From Saccoglossus kowalevskii (taxonomy: Eukaryota; Hemichordata; Enteropneusta; Harrimaniidae): a stretch of 18,548 bases of DNA. A model generated the notes under the pieces. It was not told the DNA's origin, made no database searches, and was given only the letters and a program-made list of their open reading frames with translations. Numbering within the stretch: position 1 is the stretch's first letter; each line of letters starts with the position of its first letter. The DNA lies in assembly GCF_000003605.2 (NCBI RefSeq), contig NW_003112983.1, forward strand, positions 24,620 to 43,167, in the 5' to 3' direction. Of the stretch, positions 1 to 9,127 are shown one piece after another. The translations under genes and the position numbers were made by a program.

Positions 1-59
1 ATATTTGTAGATATTATTTATTGTGCAGTATGTTATACAGTGTGAAATTTTGTTTGTGT

Positions 60-310
60 ACAAGTTTGTCTGTGTGTAAAAATCCGAAAGTGCCTCAGAA
101 TCGCAACAAAGTTGCAATCGAGTGTCGTGCATCTCATTAGCATATCATTATCCCTTCTGGCCTTTGTTTTCTGAAAAAATTCCCACTGTTACCGAAGTGA
201 ATGCTCTAATTAAAGCCGCACCAACACTTCACACATCTGAATTCGTCCATTGAAAAAATGAATTTTAATTAAAGCGGCGGCCTGAATTAGGAATTTTACG
301 GTAATTATTT
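60..310. promoter_or_regulatory. Candidate conserved non-coding element (enhancer-like) in KDM4 intron
   Basis: This stretch stands out from its AT-rich surroundings by having few low-complexity runs and clustered transcription-factor-like words: an octamer-like ATTAGCATAT near 136-145, a SOX/TCF-like CCTTTGTTTTC near 161-171, and two near-identical homeodomain-like words, TAATTAAAGCCGC (207-219) and TAATTAAAGCGGC (266-278), 59 bp apart. It has no long open frame. Conservation cannot be tested here, so the call is a hypothesis based on texture. Confidence 0.35.
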
Positions 311-635
311 AATACACAACAGAAATGAGAACTTCATCATAGCTAGATCAGTTGTTTACCAATAATGATAGAGTCCAGAGAAAGACAAACAAGTTTGTCA
401 ATTTGTTTTCCCCCAAATCGATGCATACATTCATTATTTTAAAATTGTCACAAAATTTGTGTTTTTATATTTTTTGAACGAAGCAATATAATGTTTATCT
501 CGACGCAAATACATTGGAAATTGGTTCATTAAAAAACTAAAATGCCTGATTTACTTGTTTTAGCAAGCATTGATGTCATCTACTAGGTAATCAACATTGT
601 CTGTGATGTCTGTTTGCTGATCATGCTTGAATAAA

Positions 636-667
636 ATATAATATAATATAATATAATATAATATATA
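636..667. repeat. ATATA pentanucleotide microsatellite
   Basis: About six tandem copies of a 5-bp unit (AATAT/ATATA phase) lie in the intron 50 bp downstream of the exon C donor on the gene's strand. Confidence 0.9.
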
Positions 668-720
668 ATAATGAACTTGTGTAAAGCAACATGACACTAT
701 AGAGAGCAGAGCTATCTTAC

Positions 721-897
721 CTTCTTCACTTGTGGCATCATTTTTGGACACTGGTAATGGTGACTGAGGTGGTTTTGTTATTGGATGTCTTCGAAACATT
801 GGATTCTTCTTACTTTTAACTCTCTGTTGATCACTCTCCATTTTGGTGACTGCCTCATCTGCACTTGTGCCATCATCTTTAAATAAAGAAACTTTAA
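721..897 (-). CDS. KDM4: KDM4-type histone demethylase, internal exon C: conserved pre-PHD linker segment
   Basis: This internal exon encodes a linker with the segment KSKKNPMFRRHPITKPP followed by SPLPVSKNDATSEE. In human KDM4C the matching place reads SKSWRHPLSRPPARSP and is followed by SDEE. KDM4A has a similar R..PLSKLP stretch shortly before WAKPL and the PHD fingers. The donor is GAAG|GTAAGA (exon ends 721, phase 1), so the next exon lies beyond the left edge. Two acceptors fit the incoming phase of exon B: CAG before 897 (177-nt exon) and AAG before 876 (156-nt exon). Both keep the frame and differ by seven residues, VKVSLFK. I give the longer form because CAG is the preferred acceptor. 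The continuing PHD/PHD-like/Tudor region is inferred from this homology, not seen. Confidence 0.8.
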
Positions 898-1539
898 CTG
901 TAATATTTGCATACAAGACAAGTTTTACTGTTAATTGCACTGTAATTCAGACTCTGAAAGAGCACAATGGGATATACTATCATTATTACCTTTATTATGT
1001 ATTCTCAATAGTCTATTAAACAAAGGTGATGTAAAGAGAGTAAAGACTAAAACTAAACAAGCACATTCTTAAAAAAAAAAATTGTGATAATTTTTTGCGC
1101 CTATTTTTTTCAGGTCAAATGCCCGTGATCTGCCTTAAAGCACAATTTATACATCACTGGCCACAGACCAAATGCCTAAATGAATCACTGCAATAAGAAT
1201 GAGAAAAGACACTTCAGTAAAGCTCCTGTTGAAGCAAGGTTTAAACTCCATGAAGACATCAATATCCTTGATGCCCAATGAGTTTGTCTCAGTGCCTTTT
1301 GTATTCTTTATATTATTCCTACACCATATGAAAAACAATTTCCCATAAAAGCACATAAACAAAAAAATATTATAAACTAGATCATGTAAATGTGATTAAT
1401 TTATAACCATAGACACACACCACAGTCATTTAAGCAAGTGCATAAACAACTAATATAGCAATTATGCCACTTATCAATTTTCGCCTCCAAAAAGGTGACC
1501 TTTCAACTCCTGATAAATGATAACAAGTTAATGACATAC
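898..1539 (-). other. KDM4 intron between exons B and C
   Basis: A 642-bp GT-AG intron (to acceptor 898, or 877 if the second acceptor is used). It carries an A-rich run near 1070-1082. A 71-codon open frame at 1147-1362 shows no recognisable protein features and no support as an exon. Nothing else is seen. Confidence 0.8.
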
Positions 1540-2387
1540 CTGTCGTTGCCATGCGATGCATTATGTGTTCTCCAGTATCATCTTTCCTCTTCCTTTTCTT
1601 TTTCTTTTTTTTTTCTGGTTCTTCACGACTCACTCTCTCTACACTAGGGTCATCACTAGTTATTTCTTTTGTTTCAACAGTCCTCTTTTTATCTGATTTG
1701 ATATGATCTTTTTCCTTAACTAATCTTACAACTCTGTCAGCTTGATGACTAGCTACAATAACAAGGGGTGGTGGTTCATCTGACAGGCTATCATATTGTT
1801 CAATTTCATCTCGTACCTTCTCAGCAATCTCATCTATCTCTTCCAAATCCTGCACACTCAGTATTTTTTCACTCTCACTCCTCTTTCTTTTCTTCTTTTT
1901 ATGACTATCTCCATTTTTATGAGACAAGTCTTTCTTTTTGCTTTTCTTCTTCTTCTCTCGAGGCTCTTTAGTTTCTTCTAATGGGTATCTATCCAATTCT
2001 GGAATTTCCTCTTCAGATCTCATTTGGATAGGTTCCTCTATTGAATACTTGTCCAAAAGAGGAGGTGCTTCTTCAGTTGTGGTTGTGTTTGTTTTAACTT
2101 TGGCAGTGCATGTTGCAATAACAACTGGATGTTCAGTTTCTTCAACAATAGGTTCTTTTATTTCTTCTTTCGACTTCTTTTTAGTCTCTTCCCCTTGAAC
2201 AGGAATAGTTTTCTGTATTTCTCTCTCTACTTTTTCCTGCAGTTCTTTAATCTTCAAGTATTTGGGTGGTCTTCCTCGTCTTTTTCCAGGTGTTGATAAT
2301 TTTGTTCTTTTCTCTTTCTTTGGTGATTGTGGTGAGTGGGTACCATGCCTCCTGGGTGTAGTAGATTTCTGATGTTTGTCAGGTGAC
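1540..2387 (-). CDS. KDM4: KDM4-type histone demethylase, internal exon B: AT-hook and Lys/Glu-rich linker
   Basis: This large internal exon of 848 nt holds 282 full codons plus one nt at each end. Its first G completes the Thr codon split with exon A (AC|G). The acceptor is TTTGTCCACAG and the donor is ACAG|GTATGT. Residues 1-35 are Ser/Pro/Lys-rich. Residues 36-42 are RRGRPPK, an AT-hook core. The rest is a charged, probably disordered linker with acidic Glu-rich stretches alternating with poly-basic runs (KKKKSKKK, KKKKRKR and KKKKKKRKRK), which resemble nuclear localisation signals. Two short motifs, LDKYSIEE and LDRYPLEE, look like an internal duplication. In vertebrate KDM4A/B/C the same position, between JmjC and PHD, is also a long, poorly conserved linker, so the exon is placed by splicing phase and flanking homology, not by its own similarity. 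No stop interrupts the frame. Reading past the donor would add a short tail and a stop. Confidence 0.88.
2261..2281 (-). other. AT-hook motif in KDM4 linker
   Basis: Codons for RRGRPPK, preceded by PGK and followed by YLK. The R-G-R-P core flanked by basic residues is the classical AT-hook, a minor-groove binder of AT-rich DNA. It lies about 60 residues after the end of the JmjC unit. The motif is plain in the sequence; DNA binding by this protein is inference. Confidence 0.75.
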
Positions 2388-2729
2388 CTGTGGACAAATA
2401 AGACGTATTACAACTCCAGAAAGTACCAGAAAATCAGAAATTAATTCTGGTGAGGTGAATGGCTATTTTTATTCTAATTATAGGAAACATACAAAGACTT
2501 AGCATAGGTGGAGTGAAAATGCTCAAAGTATTGTTTTAGATACTGTGAATCGCTTTAGTTTTGCAAGACAAATTTTTGTGAGCTGCTGTGATACTGTTGG
2601 TCAATATGCTGTTTGAATGATGCACATGGAACTCCACGGAAAGTTGAATGATTCCACTGTGAAGGTTCAACTACTACTTAGTTTATTTGGAGAGAGTAGG
2701 CTGCAGGTAAAATACTGAAGTGTACTTAC
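2388..2729 (-). other. KDM4 intron between exons A and B
   Basis: A 342-bp GT-AG intron from GTAAGTAC to TTGTCCACAG. The phases on both sides match (2 to 2). No further feature is visible in it. Confidence 0.88.
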
Positions 2730-2911
2730 GTCTGTTCTGTGGCATTAACTGCTGCTAATCTCTTACGTTTCTCAGGTACATGATTGAGGCATTCTTCTAT
2801 ACTCATCAGATCTTTCCCAGCTTTCCAAGCATCATAACGATGTGGTTGAAATTCCTTTACAAACAAATCCATACTGATTTTGACATTATCTCTGGTGCAT
2901 CGACACAATGT
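2730..2911 (-). CDS. KDM4: KDM4-type histone demethylase, internal exon A: C-terminal end of JmjC domain
   Basis: This internal exon of 182 nt (phase 0 in, phase 2 out) encodes 60 full codons. It begins T-L-C-R-C-T-R-D-N and runs through [14 protein letters not shown] and [11 protein letters not shown] to a basic tail, [10 protein letters not shown]. Family knowledge: KDM4 enzymes are nuclear Fe(II)/2-oxoglutarate dioxygenases that demethylate H3K9me3/me2 and H3K36. In KDM4A this stretch reads [20 protein letters not shown] and closes the JmjC catalytic unit. The two cysteines of CxC (exon residues 3 and 5) match KDM4A Cys306 and Cys308, ligands of the structural zinc, and both are present. 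Splice sites: acceptor TTCATTGTAG before 2911 and donor GAC|GTAAGT after 2730. The catalytic HxD...H residues lie in upstream exons that I could not find in the window. The KDM4 assignment is firm; the paralogue (A/B/C) cannot be decided, and an invertebrate may have one gene only. Confidence 0.93.
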
Positions 2912-4828
2912 CTACAATGAATCAAACATAAATAATAAGTACTGGAACAATGAACATGCACCTATAAGGCAGTCACACTAAGAAGCAGTTTGTTTTCATT
3001 TTTGCCAACCACCATGCAAATGTCTCACTGATCAGCACTAGTTCACATCTGCTGTGACAACATTGCCTGTAAGTTGTTCTATTACCAGAACACATTTACA
3101 TGTATAGTTGAATAGGAAAACACCATTATTTTATCTTCATGTGTGAATGACTAGTAATTGTCAACCTGCCACTGTGCGTCTAATATCTAAAGCTTGATGA
3201 TAATTCTGGTGAGTTATAATCAGTAAAAGACACCCTTTAAAGCAGTTAGAGCCAAATTTAAATTTTGCACCACTGAACATCTCGCTGTGCACATGTATAA
3301 TGGAATAGTATTATCACACCGGGAACTCACTAAATTTATTAAAGTGTTAATTATTTTGAAATGTTTACTAATATAACGATTCTTATCAACAAGAATAATG
3401 TATTTGCTCTATGTAACCTATGTAATTTTTGGTATATTGTATATATGGTTAATGACTTTTTCATTTCATGTCAATGAGCACAATTTTGAGATATGAACAA
3501 ATAACTTCATCATAGAAACCAGCGGGTGCAAATGTGCATATTTTGGACTTGTTTCTCAAACAATTGTACCTTTGTTTCTTATTTTATGTATTCTAATAAC
3601 TTTTGCAGTAATGAAAGTGGAAGTCAAATGATGATTAACTGACAGGTGATCAGGTGATAATTTTTTGAAATGAGAAATAACAATAACTGACATCTTATTT
3701 TAGTAATATATGTATTGTATTTTACTACTAACATTTTATTGCTGTCAACCAATGGAAACTATTTCTAAGGATGCAATAAATTCATTATACAGTAATGTAA
3801 AAATCAAAAACAAACTTTACATATAATGGTTTACCTAAAACTTTCAGTTCTCATGAAATGTCTTTTTCATGACATTGACCTGCTTTTCCACATATCATGC
3901 CTGTTAAACACTGATTCTCTTTATCTTAACAACATCACGAACATGTAAACAACCAAGACACATACACACATGGGACACAACACCATTTGGTGAGTAAGTA
4001 AGTTCATTTTGAAAACAGGAAAAGATTAGATACTAATACTAGCAAATCTAATCTGAGTTAACAGGAAGGTGTAGGGTGTATTTATTTCCCTATTATTTGA
4101 ATAGATGTGCTATCTGACATTCAGGCTCACTTTTACCAAGCTACAATTTGTGTATTACAGTTTGAGATGCAGATAAATCTACAATCACAATACTGGGTGA
4201 CTTTATTTGATATATTAAGGTTTCATCCTCCACTGATCAAAAGTAAGACTTTATTTCCAGTTTTGTTTTTCCTAAGTGGAAACTATCTATGAACTGAAAT
4301 GACAAAGCTTTGGAAATTGCATTTACACAAAAAATGTTCGCCAGTTTACATTCACCTGGCAGGTTGGATCAGTTAGGGGATAAATAAAGGAATGGAATGT
4401 AACAGCAGCAGATCATATTTCACCCACTGCCTATCATGCTTCCCTACCCTATTGTTATAATCGAACCTACCTTTGCGGTATATGGCTATAGGTAACTATG
4501 CTACTGTATTACACCTGGTACAATTAAACACACATACACATATCATACATGCATGTTATTACAAGAACATCAAAGCAATTTGATCATGACTAAAGGAATA
4601 TATTAAATTGTTAGTTACCACAAATAACATTTTTCTTGTACTGTTAAGACAGGTCAAGAATAGATAACGGACCAGCAACAGACATTCTGATTACAAATAT
4701 AGCCAACCAAATAACAGTTTAAAAAGTTGAAATTTTTGTGTACTACTGAAGAAAGAAGTCTTTGAAATTAGATTACCCATACTTTCTTTCTCCTTTCAGT
4801 ACCGCTTTTTATACATGTACAGTTTGTA
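2912..4828. other. Non-coding stretch, start of very long KDM4 intron
   Basis: Immediately upstream (gene sense) of exon A, its acceptor end reads TGTTTGATTCATTGTAG. I scanned it for the reverse complements of KDM4 JmjC-core motifs (HTEDMD, GFNHGFN, RWIEYGK) and saw none. There are no RNA genes or repeats above background, only AT-rich words and small chance palindromes such as AAATTTAAATTT near 3258. Confidence 0.6.
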
Positions 4829-4860
4829 TTTCAACATTCTCAAGTTTATTGATGTTGAAA
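4829..4860. repeat. Inverted repeat (hairpin)
   Basis: TTTCAACAT (4829-4837) and ATGTTGAAA (4852-4860) are perfect 9-bp inverted arms around a 14-nt spacer. AT-rich, with no known function; it may be chance. Confidence 0.6.
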
Positions 4861-5606
4861 ATCCACGTTTGTACTCATACATCAATAGAACAAACTGAGT
4901 ATGGATCCGGGGAATTTCAATGAACAGCCCTTTTAATTAATACAGGATTTTGAAGTAGATTAACACAATGAAGATTGAAAGTTCAACGGTTGTACCATTA
5001 ATAATCATCAGGCAGTACGAATACAATGAAGACGAAAGAATCATTACTATTCCAACAACTTTGTTAGAGTAAGATTGTTGATAGTTGTGAAGAGGAAGGT
5101 GACCTGATCATGTCAATGAACTTTAGAATCACAATACAAAATAACACCTTATTCAGGTAGCAATCAATCAGTCCATCAGTAAATAGCTTAATTTTCCTTT
5201 CTTATTTTTCTACCCACTTGTTTACAAACCATTTATGCTTAAAGTTATTGTTTGTAAGGCAGAATAAATCTTTCCCAGCCTGTACACATGAATGGTAGTA
5301 ACTTGCATTGTTCATCTATATTGTGGTCAGCCTGAAATAGCTGTAAAAAGAATAGGTGGTTTACAAATTACCTAAAATAGACTTACACTTGTGGCGAAAG
5401 AGTAGAAAATTTTGGGTGGAACAGACAGGAATCTGTACATTGCCACTGACCTTTTCACTGAACAGATGTTCAATTATTTCTCTCAGATGGAGTATAGCAT
5501 CAAATGTCATGCATAATGTCAACGATACATCACAAGGGAGTGGATAACTAAACGGATCATCACATGCTTCCTGTGTACCAGTGATTAACTAAAGTTTATA
5601 GCTATA
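4861..5606. other. Non-coding stretch of long intron
   Basis: AT-rich DNA with no gene or clear repeat. A 63-codon plus-strand open frame at 5356-5547 has no recognisable features and no supporting splice context. Confidence 0.5.
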
Positions 5607-5649
5607 GGAAGAGGGAGAGGGAGAGAGAGAGGGAGGGGGAGGGGGGGGG
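5607..5649 (+). repeat. Long homopurine (GA/G) tract
   Basis: An uninterrupted 43-nt run of A and G on the plus strand (GGAAGAGGGAGAGGG..., then GAGAGAGAG, ending in nine or more G). Tracts of this kind can form triplex (H-DNA) or stall polymerases. It is partly mirror-symmetric (GAGGGAGAGGGAG). Confidence 0.9.
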
Positions 5650-6914
5650 TTATTTAAAGTTTGTCAACATCCTAAACCTACTTGAAGAATTTCCGTAACC
5701 ATAGAATGCTGGAAACTAGTTGCCAATTCGTGAGGACACTTTGGTCATGTGTGGGATAAATTGTCCAATGCAGTAGGTGACGAAAGCTTTACCGTGAGAA
5801 AGTGTAGAGCAGACACCATTCAGTTATATTATGATTTAATCCCCTGGCCATATTCCAGTACACTTCACATACTCCTTTATGTTGTTATGTATTTCATTGA
5901 ATTTACAGTTCATTCTATACTACAATGTTAACTATCCTGGGTGTCACAAATACAATTTTTTCACTATAACTAATTTTTTTTATAACAGTTGCAGGCATTT
6001 AAATTAGGACTTGTTTACCTGAGATAGGTAAGAAACTGCCTGTCCATATCAACATGTAAATAAGAAAATCAAATTTTCACTAGCTGAATTTACTATTGTT
6101 GAAACAACAGTTGCTTTAAGAGTTTTTAAAACTTTCCCATAAAAAAAAATTATGAACCAGTTTATGAATTATTATGAATTAGTTTTACATTACAAAAAAT
6201 TATTATTCAATGTGGAAATAAAATTGCCATAATGCCATTATTATAGGAAGATGGTCACAAACATGGAATGTGATTTCCGTAGCAAGATGAACTTTATGCA
6301 GGCACTTGTTGTGTACTTAATAAAAGTTAGAAGTGACAAAAGTGAATGTTAAATGTAACTTGGGACAAAAAAGGTTTATAAAATAAATAAAAATACTGTT
6401 TTTTACTGTGATTAATAATGATGTTTGAAGAACAAATATTTATTCCATTTTGTATAATTAAATATCGATGTGAATGCAAGATAGGAAATTAACAGTCGAA
6501 CACACCTAAGCAAGCCAGAGGTTATCTCAAAAGAGTACTGTTGTAATAAAGTAGTTTTATTGTCATTTATTACACTTATTGATTGAAGTTGGAGTTTTAA
6601 AGCAGATTAACTCATTTACTCAGACAGAGAAAAATAATTATAGAAATTTTAGGCAAAACTTATTCAAAGCTGACACGAAGTAATGGCAATATCACACTGT
6701 AGCAAAGCATACCTTTTGCTTATGCAGCTGAAATGATGCTGCACTGTATTGCACAAGCATTAATGGGTTTGAAGAGATTAATAGTTAAAAATCATGAAAA
6801 AAACAACAATTATAATAACAAAATTTGGTTTAAAAATTGCAGAGCTCTTGAAACATTATTCGTCATCAACATGCAACTTTGATATCTGCTGCATTATTAA
6901 AATACTGCAACTGC
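5650..6914. other. Non-coding stretch of long intron
   Basis: Very AT-rich. It contains a short direct repeat of TATGAATTA near 6162-6180 and an A9 run near 6141. No gene, RNA or mobile element is recognised. Confidence 0.5.
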
Positions 6915-6934
6915 ACAGACAGACAGACAGACAG
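6915..6934. repeat. ACAG tetranucleotide microsatellite
   Basis: Five tandem ACAG/CAGA units. A 75-codon open frame starting just after it at 6937 shows no known features. Confidence 0.9.
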
Positions 6935-7799
6935 CGATGGATAACATTGGCTCATCTGAACAGGGACTAAATGCTGTTTTGAACACCATGCAATTTTTCG
7001 AATTTAATTTAGATGGAAGAAGGGAATCTACGGCTTCTGTACAGCAGATTTATGTGCAATCCACGTCTTATGGGAATACACAGGAAATTAAACATAACAT
7101 GATAAATGATGTAAATTTTATCAATCACAGCACTGTAATATTACACAATAGAAACACGGAGTAGTGGCAGAAAAGACACATCATAAATTATAGTCAATGC
7201 CGGAGAGAATAGTAAGACCTCCCTGTACTATTTAGTAGACAGTTAAGAACACCCAGTCTTAGAAGAGGTCAGGTGGAATTGAATCGATCACCAGGTTAAA
7301 GAAACATAATTATCTCTATGGTGAATAGAACTAAGACTTGTGGAGCCACTTATACTCAGCCTGTTTCAATCACTGCACTCACATGGCAACATGTCTGTCT
7401 ATTCACACACTTAATACTTGAGGAAAGTAGATCAGGTAAAGTAATATTATTCCAAAATTCTAGAAGGAGACCAGGATAAAAACAGTGATGATAGTAGAAC
7501 TCAAATAAAAGTACTTAGTATATACCGCAACACAAAACACACAGATGACAATTATCACGTAGTTTAATTTTATAAATCATCATAGAGGCAATTACTTCAA
7601 AGTGTCACACAAGTTGCAAGTTGTGCTGCAAGATTGAATATGTGGAAACAAAGACAAGGAGTCCTGGGTAATAATCAGAAACGTATCATCTCAAAAAGGT
7701 AACTAAACCTTGACAAAATGCATCAACCTTATCAAGCATTCAGTGGTATGATTACAGGTCTCCAATAAAGTGAGAATCACAGCATGTACCAATGTAAAA
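6935..7799. other. Non-coding stretch of long intron
   Basis: No gene supported. The open frame 6937-7164 (75 codons, ATG start) is preceded by a microsatellite and has ordinary intron-like composition. Nothing else stands out before the MITE. Confidence 0.5.
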
Positions 7800-7801
7800 T
7801 A

Positions 7802-7830
7802 CTGTGGAATACTTTATTTTCGCTGGAACT
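7802..7830 (+). repeat. MITE left terminal inverted repeat
   Basis: Starts CTGTGGAATACTTTATTTTC and pairs with 7981-8008. Differences between the arms are few (G/A, T/C and a one-base length change), so the copy is moderately diverged, not recent. Confidence 0.8.
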
Positions 7831-7980
7831 AATTTTTGCTGAAAAGGCTTTTTGGGCGTTTTGTATGGAACTTATTTTCACTGATTTTTGATGAATTTAA
7901 TGTGAAATATAGGAAAAAAGTATATTCGCTGGATTTTATTTTCGCAGAATCATCCATTCAGCGAAACTAGCGAAAATAAA

Positions 7981-8008
7981 TTCCAAGCGAAAATGAAGTA
8001 TTCTACAG
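7981..8008 (-). repeat. MITE right terminal inverted repeat
   Basis: Its reverse complement starts CTGTAGAATACTTCATTTTC and matches the left arm. TA at 8009-8010 follows directly. Confidence 0.8.
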
Positions 8009-8010
8009 TA

Positions 8011-9106
8011 GGTTTTAGTGTATTAACATTGACACCTGTTGATCAGCTGATACCGTGTATGAAAAATAAACATTTAATCACCATGGAAACATTGAAGATA
8101 ACCCAATTAGAGTTGGTGAGAATTCCCTTTAAATATGCATGGCATATGAAAACGAATAAATAGGAGCTACAGTGAGTTTGTACAAGGCAGAAGACGAAAC
8201 CAGGTGAGATGGAATTCTGTGTACAACCCCCTTTTTTTCTTCTTTTTTCTGCAAGTTTCACACCCCTTTTGAAACCAGTATTTAACAGAAGAATAGGTAA
8301 GCGGAATGTGTTGAGCGATGGAAAGAATGCAGCAATGAAATAACAAACCTAACAACAATAGTACACACAACAAGCATCCACTGGCACTTGCAAAGTGAGA
8401 AGCATTTGTTTGATCAGACCAGACTTAAGTAAATGTTTGGCCAACTACACTACTGTATTGTTCCACTCACTGGCACCTCAATTCTCAACTATCAATAATT
8501 GATATAATAATATATACACAGTACCAATAGAGCAGTTAGAGGTAATGATACAACACCTTACACAGAGACTGTCATTACAAACTTTCACTAATTCGGCTTT
8601 TATTTACAATTATTTAATAACTGACTTACAAAATGGTTACAGAGTAAGTTATTGAACAAATGAAGGTGTTCACCATAAATAACCATATTTTTAGCGTATC
8701 AGTTTCACAGAAATTATTAGAAATTATGTTAGTCTGCCATAGTAACGTGTACTGCATTATATGATGTAGTAAATGTGTTATAGACACAATAAGGAGAGGT
8801 AAAAAATTCAGACCACACATAACATTATGTTAAACTATCATATTATAATAAAGTTTGTGATAGCTGCAATTACAAGTGAGGTGGCCAGAACCTACCAAAC
8901 ATCAGAGTGACATATTTTCACATGGACATGTTACGCTCACAACATTCTCCCTATATTGTACAAGTTGAGCAGTGTGTTGATAATATAATAAACACTAGTA
9001 ATACTACACTAACACAATTATGCAATACATACACACAGATTAATTCACTGCATATAGGCAGAAATAACAGTTAAATTCCAATTATAAAATAACACAAGAT
9101 GAGGTT
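8011..9106. other. Non-coding stretch of long intron
   Basis: AT-rich, with a pyrimidine run (CCCCC, T7, CTTCTTTTTTCT) near 8226-8250. Short open frames on the minus strand (8043-8261, 8167-8373, 8626-8820) overlap one another or have no recognisable domain. No gene supported. Confidence 0.5.
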
Positions 9107-9127
9107 TATATATATATATATATATAT
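9107..9127. repeat. TA dinucleotide microsatellite
   Basis: About ten alternating TA units bounded by TTTA and TTTT. Confidence 0.9.

Larger units (their letters stand above)
1..720 (-). other. KDM4 intron downstream of exon C (partial)
   Basis: The minus-strand donor GTAAGATAGC at 720-711 opens an intron that runs off the left edge. No exon encoding the expected WAKPL/PHD segment is present. Besides an enhancer-like island at about 60-310 and the ATATA microsatellite at 636-667, the rest is plain AT-rich DNA. Confidence 0.75.
7802..8008. mobile_element. MITE (non-autonomous foldback DNA transposon), TA target site
   Basis: The two ends are inverted repeats. The left end reads CTGTGGAATACTTTATTTTC and continues GCTGGAA. 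The reverse complement of the right end reads CTGTAGAATACTTCATTTTC and continues GCTTGGAA. This gives about 27 bp of terminal inverted repeat with a few mismatches, and weaker pairing continues inward so that the 207-bp element could fold into one imperfect hairpin. TA flanks each side (7800-7801 and 8009-8010), as expected for a TA target-site duplication of Tc1/mariner-like elements. TTTCGCTGGA-like words recur inside (7818, 7924, 7940). It has no coding capacity, so a transposase would be supplied in trans. Confidence 0.85.

Noticed and set aside
1147-1362. 71-codon minus-strand frame between exons B and C
   Set aside because: Exons B and C join in phase without it, and it has no similarity to KDM4 linker sequence that I recognise.
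1768-2198. Plus-strand open frames opposite exon B
   Set aside because: Ser/Phe/Leu-rich shadows of the Lys/Glu-rich minus-strand coding sequence.
721-2911. Processed pseudogene of KDM4
   Set aside because: The three exons are separated by GT-AG introns with consistent phases and intact frames, so this is not a retrocopy.
4440-4500. B-box-like GGTTCGATTA on the minus strand (tRNA or SINE)
   Set aside because: Only part of the B-box matches, with no A-box and no cloverleaf arms around it.
6937-7164. 75-codon open frame after the ACAG repeat
   Set aside because: No recognisable domain and ordinary intron-like composition.
7270-7295. GATTCAATTCC on the minus strand as a tRNA T-loop
   Set aside because: No partner stem, A-box or anticodon arm at the right distance.
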